Source: Curvularia sp. ZM96 (taxonomy: Eukaryota > Ascomycota > Dothideomycetes > Pleosporales > Pleosporaceae). Taken from it: a DNA stretch of 64,000 bases. The stretch lies in contig JAJGBQ010000007.1 of NCBI GenBank assembly GCA_022457065.1, positions 310,001 through 374,000 of the forward strand. The letters are read 5' to 3'. The position numbers and the translations under genes were made by a program. Positions within the stretch are counted from its first letter, which is position 1; each line of letters starts with the position of its first letter. This document shows positions 21,741 through 34,900 of the stretch, one piece after another. The notes beneath the pieces were generated by a model. The model did no database searches. It saw nothing but the letters and a program-made list of their open reading frames with translations, and had not been told where the DNA came from.

Positions 21741-22855
21741 ATGAGGTTCGGGCTTCCCTCCGCCATACTCGTCGCACTCGGCAGCATCAGCCTTGCTCTC
21801 GCACAAGAACGCTGCGATGCTCCTTACCCAGAAGTATACTGCAACACGACCGAGATTCTGGCCTACCATTCCGACGCCTGCACGCCGTTCCATGTCTTTA
21901 TTGTCCGCGGCTCCGACGAACCTTCCCCTGGCCGCCTGGGAAACCTGACGAAACAGGTATGCTCTGCCATTGGTGGCACCGATAAATGCGGCTACGAGGA
22001 TGTCGAGTATCCTGCGAAGAGCTCGGCATGGTCACAGACATCATGGTGCGATTCAGCAACAAAGGGTGCAAAGAAAGGCCAGGAGCAGATGAAAGCCTAC
22101 AGCAAGAAATGTCCGGATAGCAAATTGATTGTGTTGGGTTTCTCCCAGGGTGGCTCGGTGGCGCAGGACATGCTGGGTGGAGGTGGAGGTCCGACGTTCG
22201 AGTGTGAGCAGGGCGACAATCCAGCTCTGGATTCCAGCGTTGCACCTGGTTCAAATGGTAAAGACGACGTCTGCCTACCTACTTTCATGTTATACTGACG
22301 GATAACTCAACAGTCATCGCAGCAGTTACGTTCGGCGCAGTTTCGCGCTCCAGTGGGCAAAACTTCACCGTGGGCGGTGGCAAGGACTACGACGGGACTC
22401 GGGCCCGAACGCCCGAGCAACTGAAAGGACTCAACCAATATGCCGATATTCTGCTCGACTACTGCCACTATGGCGACCCAATCTGTGCTGTTGGATCCGA
22501 GCCGCAAGATGTCAAGGAGCACCTCAACTACTTCCTGCAACACAATACCCAGGTCACACAGTGGGTGGCAGCCATGGCAAAAGTAAGTACGGGCGACGTG
22601 AGTGCCAAACCCAGCAAACCTGTCATTGTCTCCTCGGCTTCCCCCTCGACTTCGGCTTCGGCTACGTCGAGCATTGCCGCGAAACCAGCAAAGACGGGGT
22701 CGCCAGACGCATATCCCACATCCTTGACTTTGGCAAGCATGACTGACGTGGTGGCGGCTGCTCAGCAGACTGGTACGACAGGTGCTGCTGACTCTCTAAG
22801 AGCTACCCTTGGTTATTTGACCGTGTTGGCTGCGGTCGTGGTTGTTTTGGTCTAG
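21741..22855 (+). CDS. GPI-anchored cutinase-family esterase (acetylxylan-esterase-like)
   Basis: Predicted cutinase-fold serine esterase (CE5-like), 352 aa, secreted and probably held at the wall or membrane by a GPI anchor. Exons are 21741-22257 and 22314-22855; the 56-nt intron joins GSN to VIAAVTFG in frame. Signal peptide MRFGLPSAILVALGSISLALA. The nucleophile is in GFSQGG (Ser about 135); the Asp is in YGDPIC and a His follows in KEHLNY, the usual order of the triad, with paired Cys around. After the catalytic domain comes a Ser/Thr/Ala-rich linker and a terminal hydrophobic run (LGYLTVLAAVVVVLV) preceded by small residues, typical of a GPI signal. Substrate could be acetylated xylan or cutin; the sequence does not decide. 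Confidence 0.9.
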
Positions 22856-23067
22856 ATTTGATTGATTTCCAGCATGCAGTCAAAGCATCGAGGCATGGCG
22901 TTCTTTGGGCATTTCCGCGGAGAGTATGGAATTAGAAATCATCTATTACTTTTTCTATAAGATCTTTACAGCCTCTAATCATTATTCATCTTCAAAATCG
23001 GGGGATAAAGGAAAGCCGTCTTCCGTGCAGAACACCAGCAAGCACCCAAAGTCTAAAATCGACTCGC

Positions 23068-24974
23068 CTACAACAGACCGATAGTTCGTTGCTTCATCTT
23101 CCTGACATCAACGTTCTGCCACATGGCGACGCTGAAAAGGGTGATGCAGTAGATGCAAACAGCAGTAATGAGCATGTATCGCTGGGTTTGGGCATAGCTG
23201 AGGTTGATGGCATCGCGTGTCTCGCTTCCAACTGGGTAGCTGGCTTGCACGGGCATCTTGCCAAAGATATTGCTGAAGTTGTCCATGGCACTCGCCGGCA
23301 AGTGCTCCCGAAGTTTGACTGGGAAGACACCGTTCCAGATAGCACCAGCGATAGTAGAGCCAATGGCACTTCCGATGGAGATGATCATGGACTCGACGGC
23401 GAGGAGAGCAGGGAAATCCTGCTGTTTGGACACCGCCATGAGAGTAGTCTGTTCCGAAATGACCAAGACGCCACCGCCAAAAGCAATGAAGATCATGCAC
23501 ATGACAATATAGCCAATGTTCTCGTCAGGCTGGCGGAACTTGATCATGAGACCAACGCCCAGCATGGTGAGCGGTACACCGAAGAACAAAGAGTAGATCT
23601 TGAGCTTTCCATAGTAACGCAGCGCCACTCCATACAAAATGCAGATAAAGCAGCTGCCCATTGTGTAGATGTTGGCGATCCATGTAGCGTGCACGGCAGT
23701 CTGGTTGAACAGGACGACCAGGAGCGAGTAAAAGTACGAGTCCCAGCAGTACCAGCCGACGTAAAACGAACCCGCCATGGTGTAGGTGAATATAACGGTG
23801 CGGTTCTTGAGCAGTGGCCAGGGAATAAAGGTGACGGAGGCGCCGTACTTCTCCCACAGACCGAAAGCGACCACGAGCAGCGCTCCAAAGATGATGAAGC
23901 AGATGATCATGGGAGACTTCCACCCTTCCGCCTGCTTCGTGTAAATGTTGAAGGCCAGAAGGAAGAGGGAAAGTCCAGCAGCCAGAATCAGAAGGCCAAT
24001 AGCGTCGAATTCGCGCAGGTAGTAGTAGACGGTCTGGCCAAAACTGCCACGACTTGGTCGTGGGGAGATTAAGCCTTGACGGCGCGCCTTACCTTCATAG
24101 ACGACAAAGAGGAGGATGAGAGGAGAGACGACGATGGGTGAGAGGATGGCGAAGATTCCAAAGGCCCATCGCCAGCCAATGCCGCCACTAGCCGTGATAC
24201 CATTGATACCGTATCCATAGACCCAGGTAGTAATGAGCCAAGGAGAAGAGGCATAAGCGATGAAGAGTCCTCGATTTTTGAGCTTGGAGGTATCGGCGAT
24301 GAAGACGGTGATGAAGAAGTCGATACTGTTGTAGCCGACGTAGAAGAAGGTCTGGGCAGCACAGTAGGCCTGGACGTTGTTGCAACTGGCCATGAGGATG
24401 AGACCAATGACGTAAATGGCCACTCCCAGGGACAGACCAAACGGACGACCCCAGATGTTGAGAATCTTGGCATAGGGGAGCTTCCAGATGCCACCGACGA
24501 TGGAAGAAACGACGGTAGTCAGTGCGGTCAGGGAATGTTCATTGAAGGCGCTGGTGACATAGGGCGAGAGAGTGCTTGAGGTGCTCGAGACGTAGGCAGT
24601 GAAGAACTGGATAAACCACACTCTAGGAAGTGTTAGCGGAGTCGCGTGCAGATGATGACAGCAGCGTAGACGTACAAGATGTATGCCAGAATTAAGTCCC
24701 TCTTCTTCCACACAAGAGAGGCAGCTTGAACCGCTTGTACGCCATGCTCGGCGGTAGTATCAACCTTGTTGAGCTCTTCGTCGGAATTCTGGCTCAACGA
24801 GGATTCCCTGGGGCTGCCGAGCTTCTCATCAGGACGGGAAGCTTCCATACTGGTGTGGCCTTGAACGGAAGCCGGGACATCGGCAATGTCTTTGTGGTTG
24901 CCACTGGCGGAAGCAGCGTTGGTGTTGCTAGAGAGGATAGCACTGCTAGTCAAACCTTTGAAGTTGAACCCCAT
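23068..24974 (-). CDS. siderophore-iron transporter (MFS, Arn/Sit/Mir type)
   Basis: Predicted 617-aa, about 14-TM major facilitator that imports ferric-siderophore complexes by proton symport. Exons: 24676-24974 and 23068-24622; the 53-nt intron (GTACGT to CCTAG) joins ILAYIL to VWFIQFFTAYVSS in frame. The ATG at 24974 follows a non-ATG open stretch. The first 75 residues are a polar cytosolic tail. Family marks: SSTLSPYVTSAF at TM1-2, GGIWKLPYAKILNIWGR in the 2-3 loop (the MFS A-motif variant of siderophore carriers), YVGYNSIDFFITVFIADTSKLKNRGL, GGGVLVISEQTT, and SEIxx-like AIGSTIAGAIW. Upstream lie two perfect ATCWGATAA sites (25384-25392, 25413-25421), so iron repression by an SreA-type GATA factor is likely. 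The siderophore it carries is unknown. Confidence 0.92.
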
Positions 24975-25310
24975 GGTGACGAGGCTGGTGGCGATCAACA
25001 CCTAGAGCAAGGGTGAGGAGGAGAGATGGAAGATTGATAAGACAAGTAGCCGGGCAAGCTGTAAGCTCATATACGGAAACAACGATCCACGGGATCCACA
25101 AAGGCCTTGTCGGCAGGTGGGTAATGTGCTCGCACCAAGGATGAATGTGGACTTGACGACGCCTCAGGCCACGCACCAGGGGAGCAGCGAAGGTGAGGGA
25201 GGGCATGCATTTTCCTAGCTAGCGCCATGCAACCGAAGCTTAACCTTGCCGTTCACAGTGAACGTCCGGAATTAAGCTCATCCAAGCCCAGCCCAGCCAG
25301 TAAGAGAAAT

Positions 25311-25421
25311 CTTATCTTGATCATCACCCGGCGCCGTTCGGAGGCCCTGGCCAATAGGAAAGGCCCGTGGCGCGACGGGCGGGTTATCAGATGAAAATTT
25401 TCCATCTAATCATTATCTGAT
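25311..25421 (-). promoter_or_regulatory. SreA-type GATA site cluster upstream of the siderophore transporter
   Basis: Read on the minus strand, 25384-25392 is ATCTGATAA and 25413-25421 is ATCAGATAA; both match ATCWGATAA, the iron-responsive GATA-factor consensus, with starts 29 bp apart. A further AGATAAG is at 25311-25317 and a CCAAT box at 25351-25355, the element used by the CBC/HapX iron system. They lie about 340-450 bp upstream of the transporter ATG (24974). Confidence 0.7.
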
Positions 25422-26439
25422 GGAATCCAGCGACGTGCACCTGGTCGCATTGTGGGGCGGGGGATGTGGCGGAGATGAAGACTGGGAATAGCTCCTTGTT
25501 GATGAGCAGTCGTTGGCCTGCGACTACGGAGTTGCCGACGTCAGGGCCAGTTCGAGGTGTGGTTGCAACGCGGCTCCATCACCTCGTATTGTGGAGGCAA
25601 ACCTTGTGGCCAGTGGGCTGACTGCGGGCGACAACGGGCGACAGGAATATCACGCAGGCACGTTGGAGAAGCTGGTCCATGCAGGTATTCGGCACCTGTG
25701 CCACGGGAATGCAGGAGGACGCGTCCAATGCTGCATTGAGTCTGTCCCCGGGAATCGGACAGGTGGGGATTGGAGCACTAGACAAATAAAACCAAACGCT
25801 GCCGACTTCCTGGCAGGCCAACGCGAAGAATCTAGCAATATTATAAGTAGCTCTTAGAAATCATACTGTGTGAGAATTGAATGGGATATATTGTTGAGGT
25901 TGAGTTGCACGACTGTGAGTTTCTGGTCAGCGTTCGGTTTTGTTTGTCTAGGAGTTTTGGGCCAGCTTCATACTGTCTGCATGATGCAGGTCACGTGTGC
26001 AGGTCACCGAGTCGGATACATGATTGGGTTCGTCGTGACCTGGACCATCTGCTGCATCACACAATCCCAAGATGCAATTGCAGAAGTGCTCGTCTGGTCC
26101 ATTGCCTTGATTTCAAGCACCAAGACCTATACCTGGACGAGCAGCCCAGCTTGACGTTTCCTTTCACATGGGAGGATGGATGCTCTCAGCTTGCGTCCCT
26201 GTCCTACGCCATCGTGGTGCCCGTTGATTCTCACAGCTTCAACAAGAGAAGAACAACATCCACAACATTCAATCATATCAGAATATGCAATGAGCACGAC
26301 TCGGTGTGAAGAAGACGCTGTTCTGGGCTGTGTGGCTGCATCCGAGACAAGCAGAATGGCGCTAGTGAGGACCTATCCCGGTCGCGTTCCGAAATAGCTT
26401 GGGGGAATCCATTCCTTCTTCCAACCTCATCGTCGCGCC
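25422..26439. other. rest of the divergent transporter/transcription-factor intergenic region
   Basis: About 1 kb with open frames of up to 142 codons but no family features or good start context. It should include the promoter and 5' UTR of the plus-strand Zn2Cys6 gene. Confidence 0.55.
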
Positions 26440-28908
26440 ATGGACAGCCATCCTTCGTCGATACAACCCATGGACATGGAACGGAGGTCCTCGTCGCCCA
26501 AGCGCAAGAAGGTCCGCCAAAAATACGCGCCCAAAGCCTGTACGTCGCGCCTGCGGGCTCTGCTAACCGCTGCTCGGCACCTCGAGAGCTTCACCTGATG
26601 CATTCCGATGGTTCCGTAGCCGCTCGACACCGCGCACCCAACCAACAACACAATGGATAGACAACAAGACCAGCTAGCTAACTGACGCGCTCAGGTGTGC
26701 TGTGTAGACGCTCGAAGCTCAAGGTACGTCTTCTCCGCCGTTCCTCTCGCCGTTGTCGCTGCGCAGCTTCGGCTCCATTTCCGTTCCGAGTCCTCTTTCA
26801 GCTTGCCCTACACCAGACGGCCTCTTTCCCGACTCATGCTTATACACTGGTACACATTCTGACGGTTCTCTAGTGCTCTGGAGAAAACCCATGCCAACGA
26901 TGCGTCGACAACGGCAAGCGATGCTTCTTTTCCGAGGATCAGACGGCAGCCGAGGCCCTGCAGCATCTCAGTCGTCCAACTCCTTCTCTTCAGGCCCAGA
27001 CGTCGACTGCTAGTGGAAACGGTAGCAGCGCATCACGCAGGAACCTGCTACCACAGGATGAAACAACACGTAGAACGAGCGATGCCAGCGCCCGCGGTAT
27101 GACCATGGAGGCGCGCATGGCCCGGGTCGAGGCCATGATGGAGGCCCTGATGCGCGAGCGCGGCTTGACCGTGACGCCCATGGGCAGCGTAGAGCGAGAC
27201 GACGGAGCCAGTGACGGCTTTCGAGGGGGCGATGCTGCGTTCCCTATCCCGCCCTTGGACCCCATCAACCCAGCCCTCGCTTTCATGGGGCAGCCATCGC
27301 TCTTTTCTCAAGAGCCCTCCAACCAGACATCCGCCACCCTGCCCGGCTCCGAAGCCCCATTTACCGCTGAACCAGTCCATCTCGTCCACCTGGGCAATCA
27401 GGCCATGCCATTTCCTAGTCCGGCCGACTACCAGCAATACCTGCTTTCCTTCTTCACCGATATACATTTGTCTCATCCTTGCATAGACGAGGCCGAGTTT
27501 CGTAATCGCAGCGAGCACATGTTGGCCAATTCCGCCATTCCACCTGAGGAACGTCATTTCCTTGCTCTCAACTACATCATATTTGCTTGTTGTGAGGTGC
27601 TGCTGAACGTTTCGCCGGTTGACGCCAGCAAGCCCGCAGGTGGACGTTGGTCAGAGATAGCCGATCATCTCCTCGATAAAAAGTCTTTGCTCAGTGGTAA
27701 CGGTGACCTCACGCTGATCCAGTGTGTACTTTTTCAGGTAGGCTACATTTATCTCAACTGCTTTTTCGATTATCAAGTACTTCACAGAAGCTGACTGACC
27801 AGGCTTTATATTACACTTTCATCGACACGCCGGGCCCGGCGTACAGTAGCATTGGAATTGCTGGTCGGTTAGTGTTTCAACACTCACTCCATCAGCAATC
27901 TACATGGACCGACATCACAACCCAGCAAGCATACGAGCGTATATGTGTATTCTGGAACGTCTTTATCACAGACCGCTTCATCTCTCTGGCATGCGGAAGA
28001 CCGTATAGTATTCACGAAACCGACATACAGGTCGAGCTGCCAGTGGAATTATTCAACAGGGTGAGAATACTCCAAACACGACCAATGACCCGCACGCTAA
28101 CTGCTACCAGGCGATGCTACCCATGCAAATCGACCTTGAACATGACCCGAGAGTTTTCACCAACCAGTACCTGCATTATATGATCCTCTGGGCGCGCTAC
28201 ACTGGTGGTTCCATGGAAGGACGCAGCTCGGATGGCCATGCACAACAAGTCATTGATGCGCAAATCACCCAATTCCTCGAACACGAGCTTCCCGATCTGC
28301 GCGCTCCTTATTCACAGACGGGATCTGGCATGGAGGCGCCAATAAAGACCTTTCTCGTACAAAAGAAAACCGACTTGGTTCTTTGGGGCTTCCGTTCAGT
28401 CATCACATCATTGCAATATAACGACAGTCACGCAGCACACTTTAGCCATCTGGCAGCAACCACCATCAACCGGATGGCTGCCTTTGCGCAAAACACACGA
28501 CGTCCCTTCAGTCTTCGCCATTCCATGATTACATCGTTGTCTAATGCTCTGCTCGTCCTCTGTTCGCTCTTGGGACGTGGCGCGTCTCAAAAGAACCAGA
28601 ATGATGTTGAGTCTTTCCGACACGCCGTCGCTCTTCTCAACGAGCTCGCATACAGTCAGCCATATGCCAAACGTGTCTTGGCCGACTTCGAAGCTGTTCT
28701 TCCTGTAATAGAGGGTGTCATAGAAGGTAAAGATGTTCCCGCAGACGTTGCAGATTTGATTCCATACAAGTCTTCGTGTCCGCGCATCCGTCTACCCCAG
28801 GTCCCCTCTTCACCCAACCCATCTGCCAGTGGTGGGAAGCCGTTCACAGCCGGTAATGGCCATGCATCTCCTGCGAGCGAAGCTGGCCATGGTGTCTTGT
28901 GGCTTTAA
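26440..28908 (+). CDS. Zn2Cys6 transcription factor with fungal-specific TF domain
   Basis: Predicted 682-aa nuclear regulator. Exons: 26440-26539, 26695-26723, 26874-27737, 27803-28060 and 28111-28908. The two upstream introns split the zinc cluster; joined, it reads C-x2-C-x6-C-x5-C-x2-C-x6-C (CVLCRRSKLKC, then CSGENPCQRC and CVDNGKRC) at about residues 34-60, preceded by a basic run SPKRKKVRQKYAPKAC that may be a nuclear signal. A short helical stretch (MEARMARVEAMMEALM) follows as a likely dimerisation coiled coil. The middle-homology domain has FWNVFITDRFISLACGRPYSI. It is divergent from the siderophore transporter. Its targets cannot be read from sequence; control of the neighbour is only a guess. 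Confidence 0.92.
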
Positions 28909-31900
28909 TTCAGCGTAGGTCCGGAACTCTTTGTTCGAATAAAACGCTTGAAGTGCTTTCTGGAGTTGAAAACGCGTGCATGTTCAAGTAGGGAGTTTCA
29001 TCTGGTTCTGCAGGTTTGTGTCATTGTTTCTGTATAGATACCCAATACTTGGCCATATGGGCTGAGAGCGTTTCAGAAACCCAACGCTGTTAATGTCAAG
29101 ACGTTGGTTGTTGTATATGTTTAATTAGACAGATATTGATTGGGGCCTTGAGTAAATGGATTCCCGTGAACCATCGACAATTGCCCTGAAACTTGAGTTC
29201 GTGCCCAACCTAATTTGGTTGACACTGGTTACTCTACAAATATTCTTCCGGGAGGTGGGTGTTTCAACGTGGCTGCATATGCAAGTCTACGGAAGATTGA
29301 ATACGCCACTGATCTCAATGCTATTCGTTTCTCTGCCAGATCAGAAAAGGCAGATGGAAGGATAGCCCCGACTATCATTAACACATCAGATAAATCCAAT
29401 GTGTGCGCCACAAGACAGCCGTCTTTCTCTCTTCTTACTACTCGACCGAAAACAAAAAAAATTGTTTTTTTTTTCAGTTAACTCTCCAATCAGCACACGA
29501 AGTGGTGCGAACAGGAAACTGAACGTGATAACCAGAAAGGCGGCTAAAAGGAGAGATTAAGAGCCGCATACTCATCAAACATTAACAAGACCAAGTAGCC
29601 GCGACAGCTTCAAGGGCCAGGATATACAAACTGCGTCATATTGTCACGGGACAATATGGCCAACAACATTGGTATGTAGCGATTCAAAGTTGAAAGCCGA
29701 AAGGGCTGGCTACGAGCCGTCTTGCAGTCAAAACTAGGCCATACGACCTGCGCATGTTTCATTCACACATTCCATACTGCAATATGACGTTGTAACAGAC
29801 CATCAAGATCGCAAATTAGTCAACTTATGCTATCGATCACCAAGTCATTCACAAACGATCACAGTATCAAATAGATAAGCCACTTACTCAACCTCACCTC
29901 CATGTATAACCCGCGCCTTCGTCATTGCTAACCACGGCGTCTTTCTTTTTCCTCATCTACCCTTGCTCATAAGTCGCACCTGATCAAACTCAGCTCCAGC
30001 TGCATGTCACCCTGTAAATGCCGAGGACAGGCAAAAAAGAAAACCAAAATACCAAGCCCTGTCTACACTATAGATTAACTCCCGAGACGGCATGTGTATC
30101 AAGCTCCTCTCTGATCGCGAAATACCAGCACGATCGTGAGATATGATATCACCGCAACGGCCCAAAAGAAAGAAACAGAAAAGGGAAATAAAACTACCGA
30201 GCCGTGTCCTTATTCGCGTGATCATTCAAAAAGAGAAAAAAAAAGGGGACCGCGCCTATGTCCGGTGAGTTCGTATACCCCAAAGAAAAATCCCATTAAG
30301 CCATGTGGTAAGGTAGGTAAGGTGGGTCCGCCCGCCCCGCCCGTACCAACTTCCAACACACACGCACACACATAAACTTTCCACCCATCCACACACACAC
30401 CACGGAACATCCCTACGCCCGCTCTCGTTTTTTTGTACCACGAGACACACCCACATTTTCGAAGCTAAACAGCCAGCGAACGACATCAGGGCCAGAAACA
30501 AGTCTCGGGCTAACTCTTACCGTCCCGCGCGCGCGCGCCTAGCTAGCTACCCTCGGCACTTGCAAGAACTAACACACATACAACACACAAAACAAGACAA
30601 CACGCTAGCTAGGTAAAAGTCCAGACCCTTGTCCCCTGGTAGGTAAACGCAAGACATTTGGCATTCAGAGATCCGGTTGTCCGTCTGCCACGTTTTTTTT
30701 TGGTCTTGCACGCTGTTAATTTTCCGGGTGGGTGGGTGGATGGTTCTCGTGACACACCCACACCTACACCTACTCGCCTCGATTTGCCGTGTGCTGCGCC
30801 TCATTCACTCACCCGCTGGCTGGATATGGGGTATCGTATCGTATCGTACCCCTACCTTGCGAATGTCTTATGCGTTGTTCTCCCCCCAGTCCGGCTTGTT
30901 CAAACAACGGGTTGAGAAAGAAGGTGTGAACGGGACGGGAAAGGGTCATGGTCACATGCTGAGGCGGGCTCAGCATCGAAACGAACGACCATCGTTCGAT
31001 GCTGATGATGGTGATGACGCTATCTCTGTCTCACAGGGCATGTTTTGCTGTGTATATCGAATGAAAAGTAAAGATCTAGAGTAACGCCTGTTGGTTCAGC
31101 TTGCGGGAGAGAGACATCACATGGCTGATTTTTGACCTGTTTGTAGTAGTATAAGTGAGTGAGTGAGTAACAACAGTAGACTAGACTACACGTGCAACCG
31201 CAAAAAAGTCAAGGCAGCAGTAAGTAGCACAAAAATCACCAGACACATGTACTATGCATGCATTGTCGCTTAACCCACATACATACTTGTATGTGTATGT
31301 AAGTAAAGAAAACGCAGGGCAACAACGCACATACCAAGGCAAGCAAAAGACGCGAGATTCAAATGACCATCCCTCCATCTCCATCTCCGTCCCGCTTTTC
31401 CTTCCCTCCCTTCCCTCACCGTTCATCTATGTACATGCTTCGGTACATTTTTTTTTCAGGCGATCCACATCCGAGTCCAAGCCCGTCCGTCCGTGTTGCC
31501 GTCTGATGTCAGCATCGTAAAATGAACATGGGACGTTGGGCGCGTGTGTGTGTGAGAGTGGGACCGGCTGGTTGGTTCTTTTTTGAACCCCCACGTTTTT
31601 GTCGTGTTTGCCTTGATATCGCAGGTATTTGTATGGTGGAGGGAATATGGGGGTGGGTAGGTAGTAGTGTGTGAGACGGGATATAGACAAGGAGATGGAC
31701 AGTAAGAATAATAGATACAGGGTACACTTGATTCCCGTGTGATGGTGTGATGGTGTGTTTCTTTCGTCTACTTTCTACCTACTTTGAGGATAGTGGTACG
31801 AAAGGGAGGGCTAAAGTCCCTTTCTTTATACAACGGTTAAATTCCATAGCAAATAAAGAAATGTACATACTGTACTTTGTGCAGAACCCGCATGTTCCCT

Positions 31901-34900
31901 ACGCATGTAACACATCTAGATCATGCGGCATCTGGCAAATGCCGCCACAATCCCCAAAAACGGGACTCGAAACCGGAAAATCAACCTTGCATACATACAT
32001 TTGTGGGACAGAGACACACACACATACATAAAGAGGAATGGACCAAGTAGAAAAAATAAAAGCCACAAAATGACTTTGCGTGCGTTTGACTGGCTGTTTG
32101 GTGAGGGATCCAGAACCATCAAGGGTGCTTGATAGGTCCCCATCGCTTTTATCCAGCAACCATGTGAACAAACCCGAGGGAGTAAAAGAGCAACGTGATT
32201 CTCGGGCCGAGAGGGAGCAGGCCCCATGAAACTGGGTCCTGCCGAAAAGATCTTGGGACCAAGGCCGAACCGTCGTATAAGGGCCCTCGGTACACGTATA
32301 TTGCGTGTGCATACTGGGGGGTGTACCATCTGGACATGGTGTGATTGGGCGCATATTCCCGTGGGGTTTGTTGTGCTGAGACGATACAGCACTTGGTGCA
32401 TGAGTTGTGATTCATGTCTGCATAATATCCCCAAAGGCGGAAGATCAAGCAGAATGCAATCGCGATGCTCACTATAGTCTTGATTTGTTCCACGCTGACG
32501 ACTAGTTTGGGGTAACGAGCGCGACGGTCTGTCTGGCGGTGAACAAGCAACATATCCGTATGCTGTAGGCCTAAGATTTTAGCATCCTGGATGAGCATTG
32601 TACGACGGTCAAGTGAGCATTAAAGTCCAAAATGGCAACTGATTTCCAGCATTGCTATCCCGGCAGCATGTTACAAGGCTTTCGCTGGCTGGACACAATG
32701 TTAGTTAGTATGGACAGTGGTACGTTTGCTTAGGCCTACCACGACCCAAGTGCAGCATAGGCCCTACTATAAGCCCCGTTCGGAGAGGACGAGATAGATG
32801 AAGGCGCGCAGATGACAATAAGCACATATGCAGTGTTACCGAACCCATATTTGGAGTCGTGAACCACAGACTCGGGACACAGGAGTGAGCCACGCCAATC
32901 AAGCCTCCTTGTGGTGAAAACCATGACCCTGAGCGTTACATGGGAGAAATCCAAGCTTGGTAAGCTGAAGAGCAAACTGAGAAAGGAGCACAGGTTCGCA
33001 AGAAACAAAAAACTTATGCACGATGCGATCCCAATGCAGAAGGTCGAAGAGGACAATTGTCAGGCGGCGGCGGGAGTTGCAAAAATCCTTCCGGGAGAAT
33101 ATGGCAATATGGTGATGTCGTTATTGGTCAGTCGGCAAAAACGTGGGCAAGTTTGAACGGAATATGCGACATTGTTGCCAATTCCTCTAGTGACTTTACG
33201 TGCCGCCTGCCATGTGGCGAACTTCAGGCACGACCTCCATCAAGGTTGAAACCGCCTCATCTGTCACTGCAGACAAAGGGTGCCTCCCCACGATGCTTGG
33301 ATAAGCGAAAGCGATAAGCAGCACACGTGGGAGCAGGACGTTACCAGAGGTGGATCGCCAAGCTTGGGGCGTTGTGCATGTGAACTCTGCGCCGACCGGG
33401 GTAATGAGCCTGGAAGTCCGTCGTTGGTCTCTTCGAGTCCGCGCGCCCAAGGAGCGGGATACTAGGTTTCAACTGGGCGAGAGAAAAAAGCGTAACAAGG
33501 GAATCGCCATGCTTGTGACCTTCTTTGACGGAGAGACCGGCGCCTTGATCCGTCGAGCTTGTTGCATTGCCACCCGCGACCGGCGCTCCTACGGGTTTGT
33601 CGAGTTGGTTATCCATGCGCAGGCCAAGCGATACGACCCTCCGTGCCGCCTGCGCAGCGTTGGAGGGGGTCCCAGCGCGTGCCTGGGTCCCACTGGCCAG
33701 GCAACTGGGAAGCAGTATCTTGTTTGGGCAGCAACAGTGATTTCTTCCAGGCAATCGACGATACTTGGCCTAACCCGCCAGAATGAAGTCCCGGCTCGCG
33801 GGAAAGAGAGGAAAAGGTACCCAAATGAATATGCTAGGAGGAAAGCCCGCCGCTAACGGGGGCACAGGAGGAAGTGCGATTCGTGTAAAATCCCTCACAA
33901 TGATTCGTGCAGCAAGTGGCCGGAACCTAGCCTGCGCTCCCCCCGTGAACTAAGGAGCTGATCAAGGGCTTCGTCGACGAGATAGGAAGGCTTTCCTGAG
34001 AATTGACCGTCGGTAAGATTCTGTGCTGTAGTCGATGAAACCTCGGGTAATAACTGCGGAAAAGAGGGGCGCGTCACATGCGACGCAACGCTTTGTGACT
34101 ATTTTGCACAATGAAGATTTCCGAAGTACCCTGACTGGGCGTTTCAAGCGCGCATCAATTACCTTTTCTTGAAGAGCAACAAATAAGGTTGGGGGTTGAG
34201 GTGATAGAATGTGAAGGGCGAAGCCAGCTCGCCAGGAAAGGACCAAGTTAGAAGCAGTGCTTTCCGAGGTCGAACGTGTACGTATCCGTATGTATAGTTT
34301 GGGGGCTCGACACGCAAGACGAATACGATACCTTGAAGCTTGGGGGGCCCGTTGCAACGAGCCGACACAACGACACCGGTAATTGCGCACCGAGACGATT
34401 GGCCGGGCCCTCCTTCGTAACAGCCACGCGACGCCTTCGGATGGCGGATGTAAGCCCCGTTCCTACCAGGGTTAGTCTGGGGACCGGACCCAAGCTGTCG
34501 GGGCCCTGGCATCCATCACAGTGTCCGGTAATGTGGCACTGTCAAGCCGCCATCGTGGTTGCAGCTGTGTTCCCCTGTTGGTATTTGTGGATGTACACAA
34601 GATGGATGCGCACGCAGTCATGTCCTCAGCAATACACGGTTGCGCCACAGTGCGGTCGTCGGCGAGTAAAGAAGAAAGAAAACATGACCCAAAGATCCGT
34701 GTGGCGCAAAGATGAAGTGTGCATTCAGTTGGTGTCGAGTAATCAAAGGGCGGAGGTGTGCACGGCACTTGTTGGAATCGCGGGCGGCGGGCTGGTGGCT
34801 GCTTTGGGCGGGGAGATACTACAATAGGCTCATATGCGCAATTTGCTCGAGAGCGACGATCTTGTCAGAATGGCTGCGACAGTGCTGTGTCAGTGGGCGA

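Noticed and set aside
23089..24072. 327-codon open frame antisense to the siderophore transporter
   Set aside because: It mirrors the coding frame of a well-supported MFS gene; the translation is Asp/Gly/His-rich and lacks domains.
25881..26309. 142-codon frame between the transporter and the Zn2Cys6 gene
   Set aside because: Cys/His-rich but without regular zinc-finger spacing; overlaps other open frames and lies in the factor's promoter region.
31899..32598. Overlapping minus-strand frames of 149-172 codons
   Set aside because: Three frames open over the same DNA, with no domain and microsatellite sequence inside.
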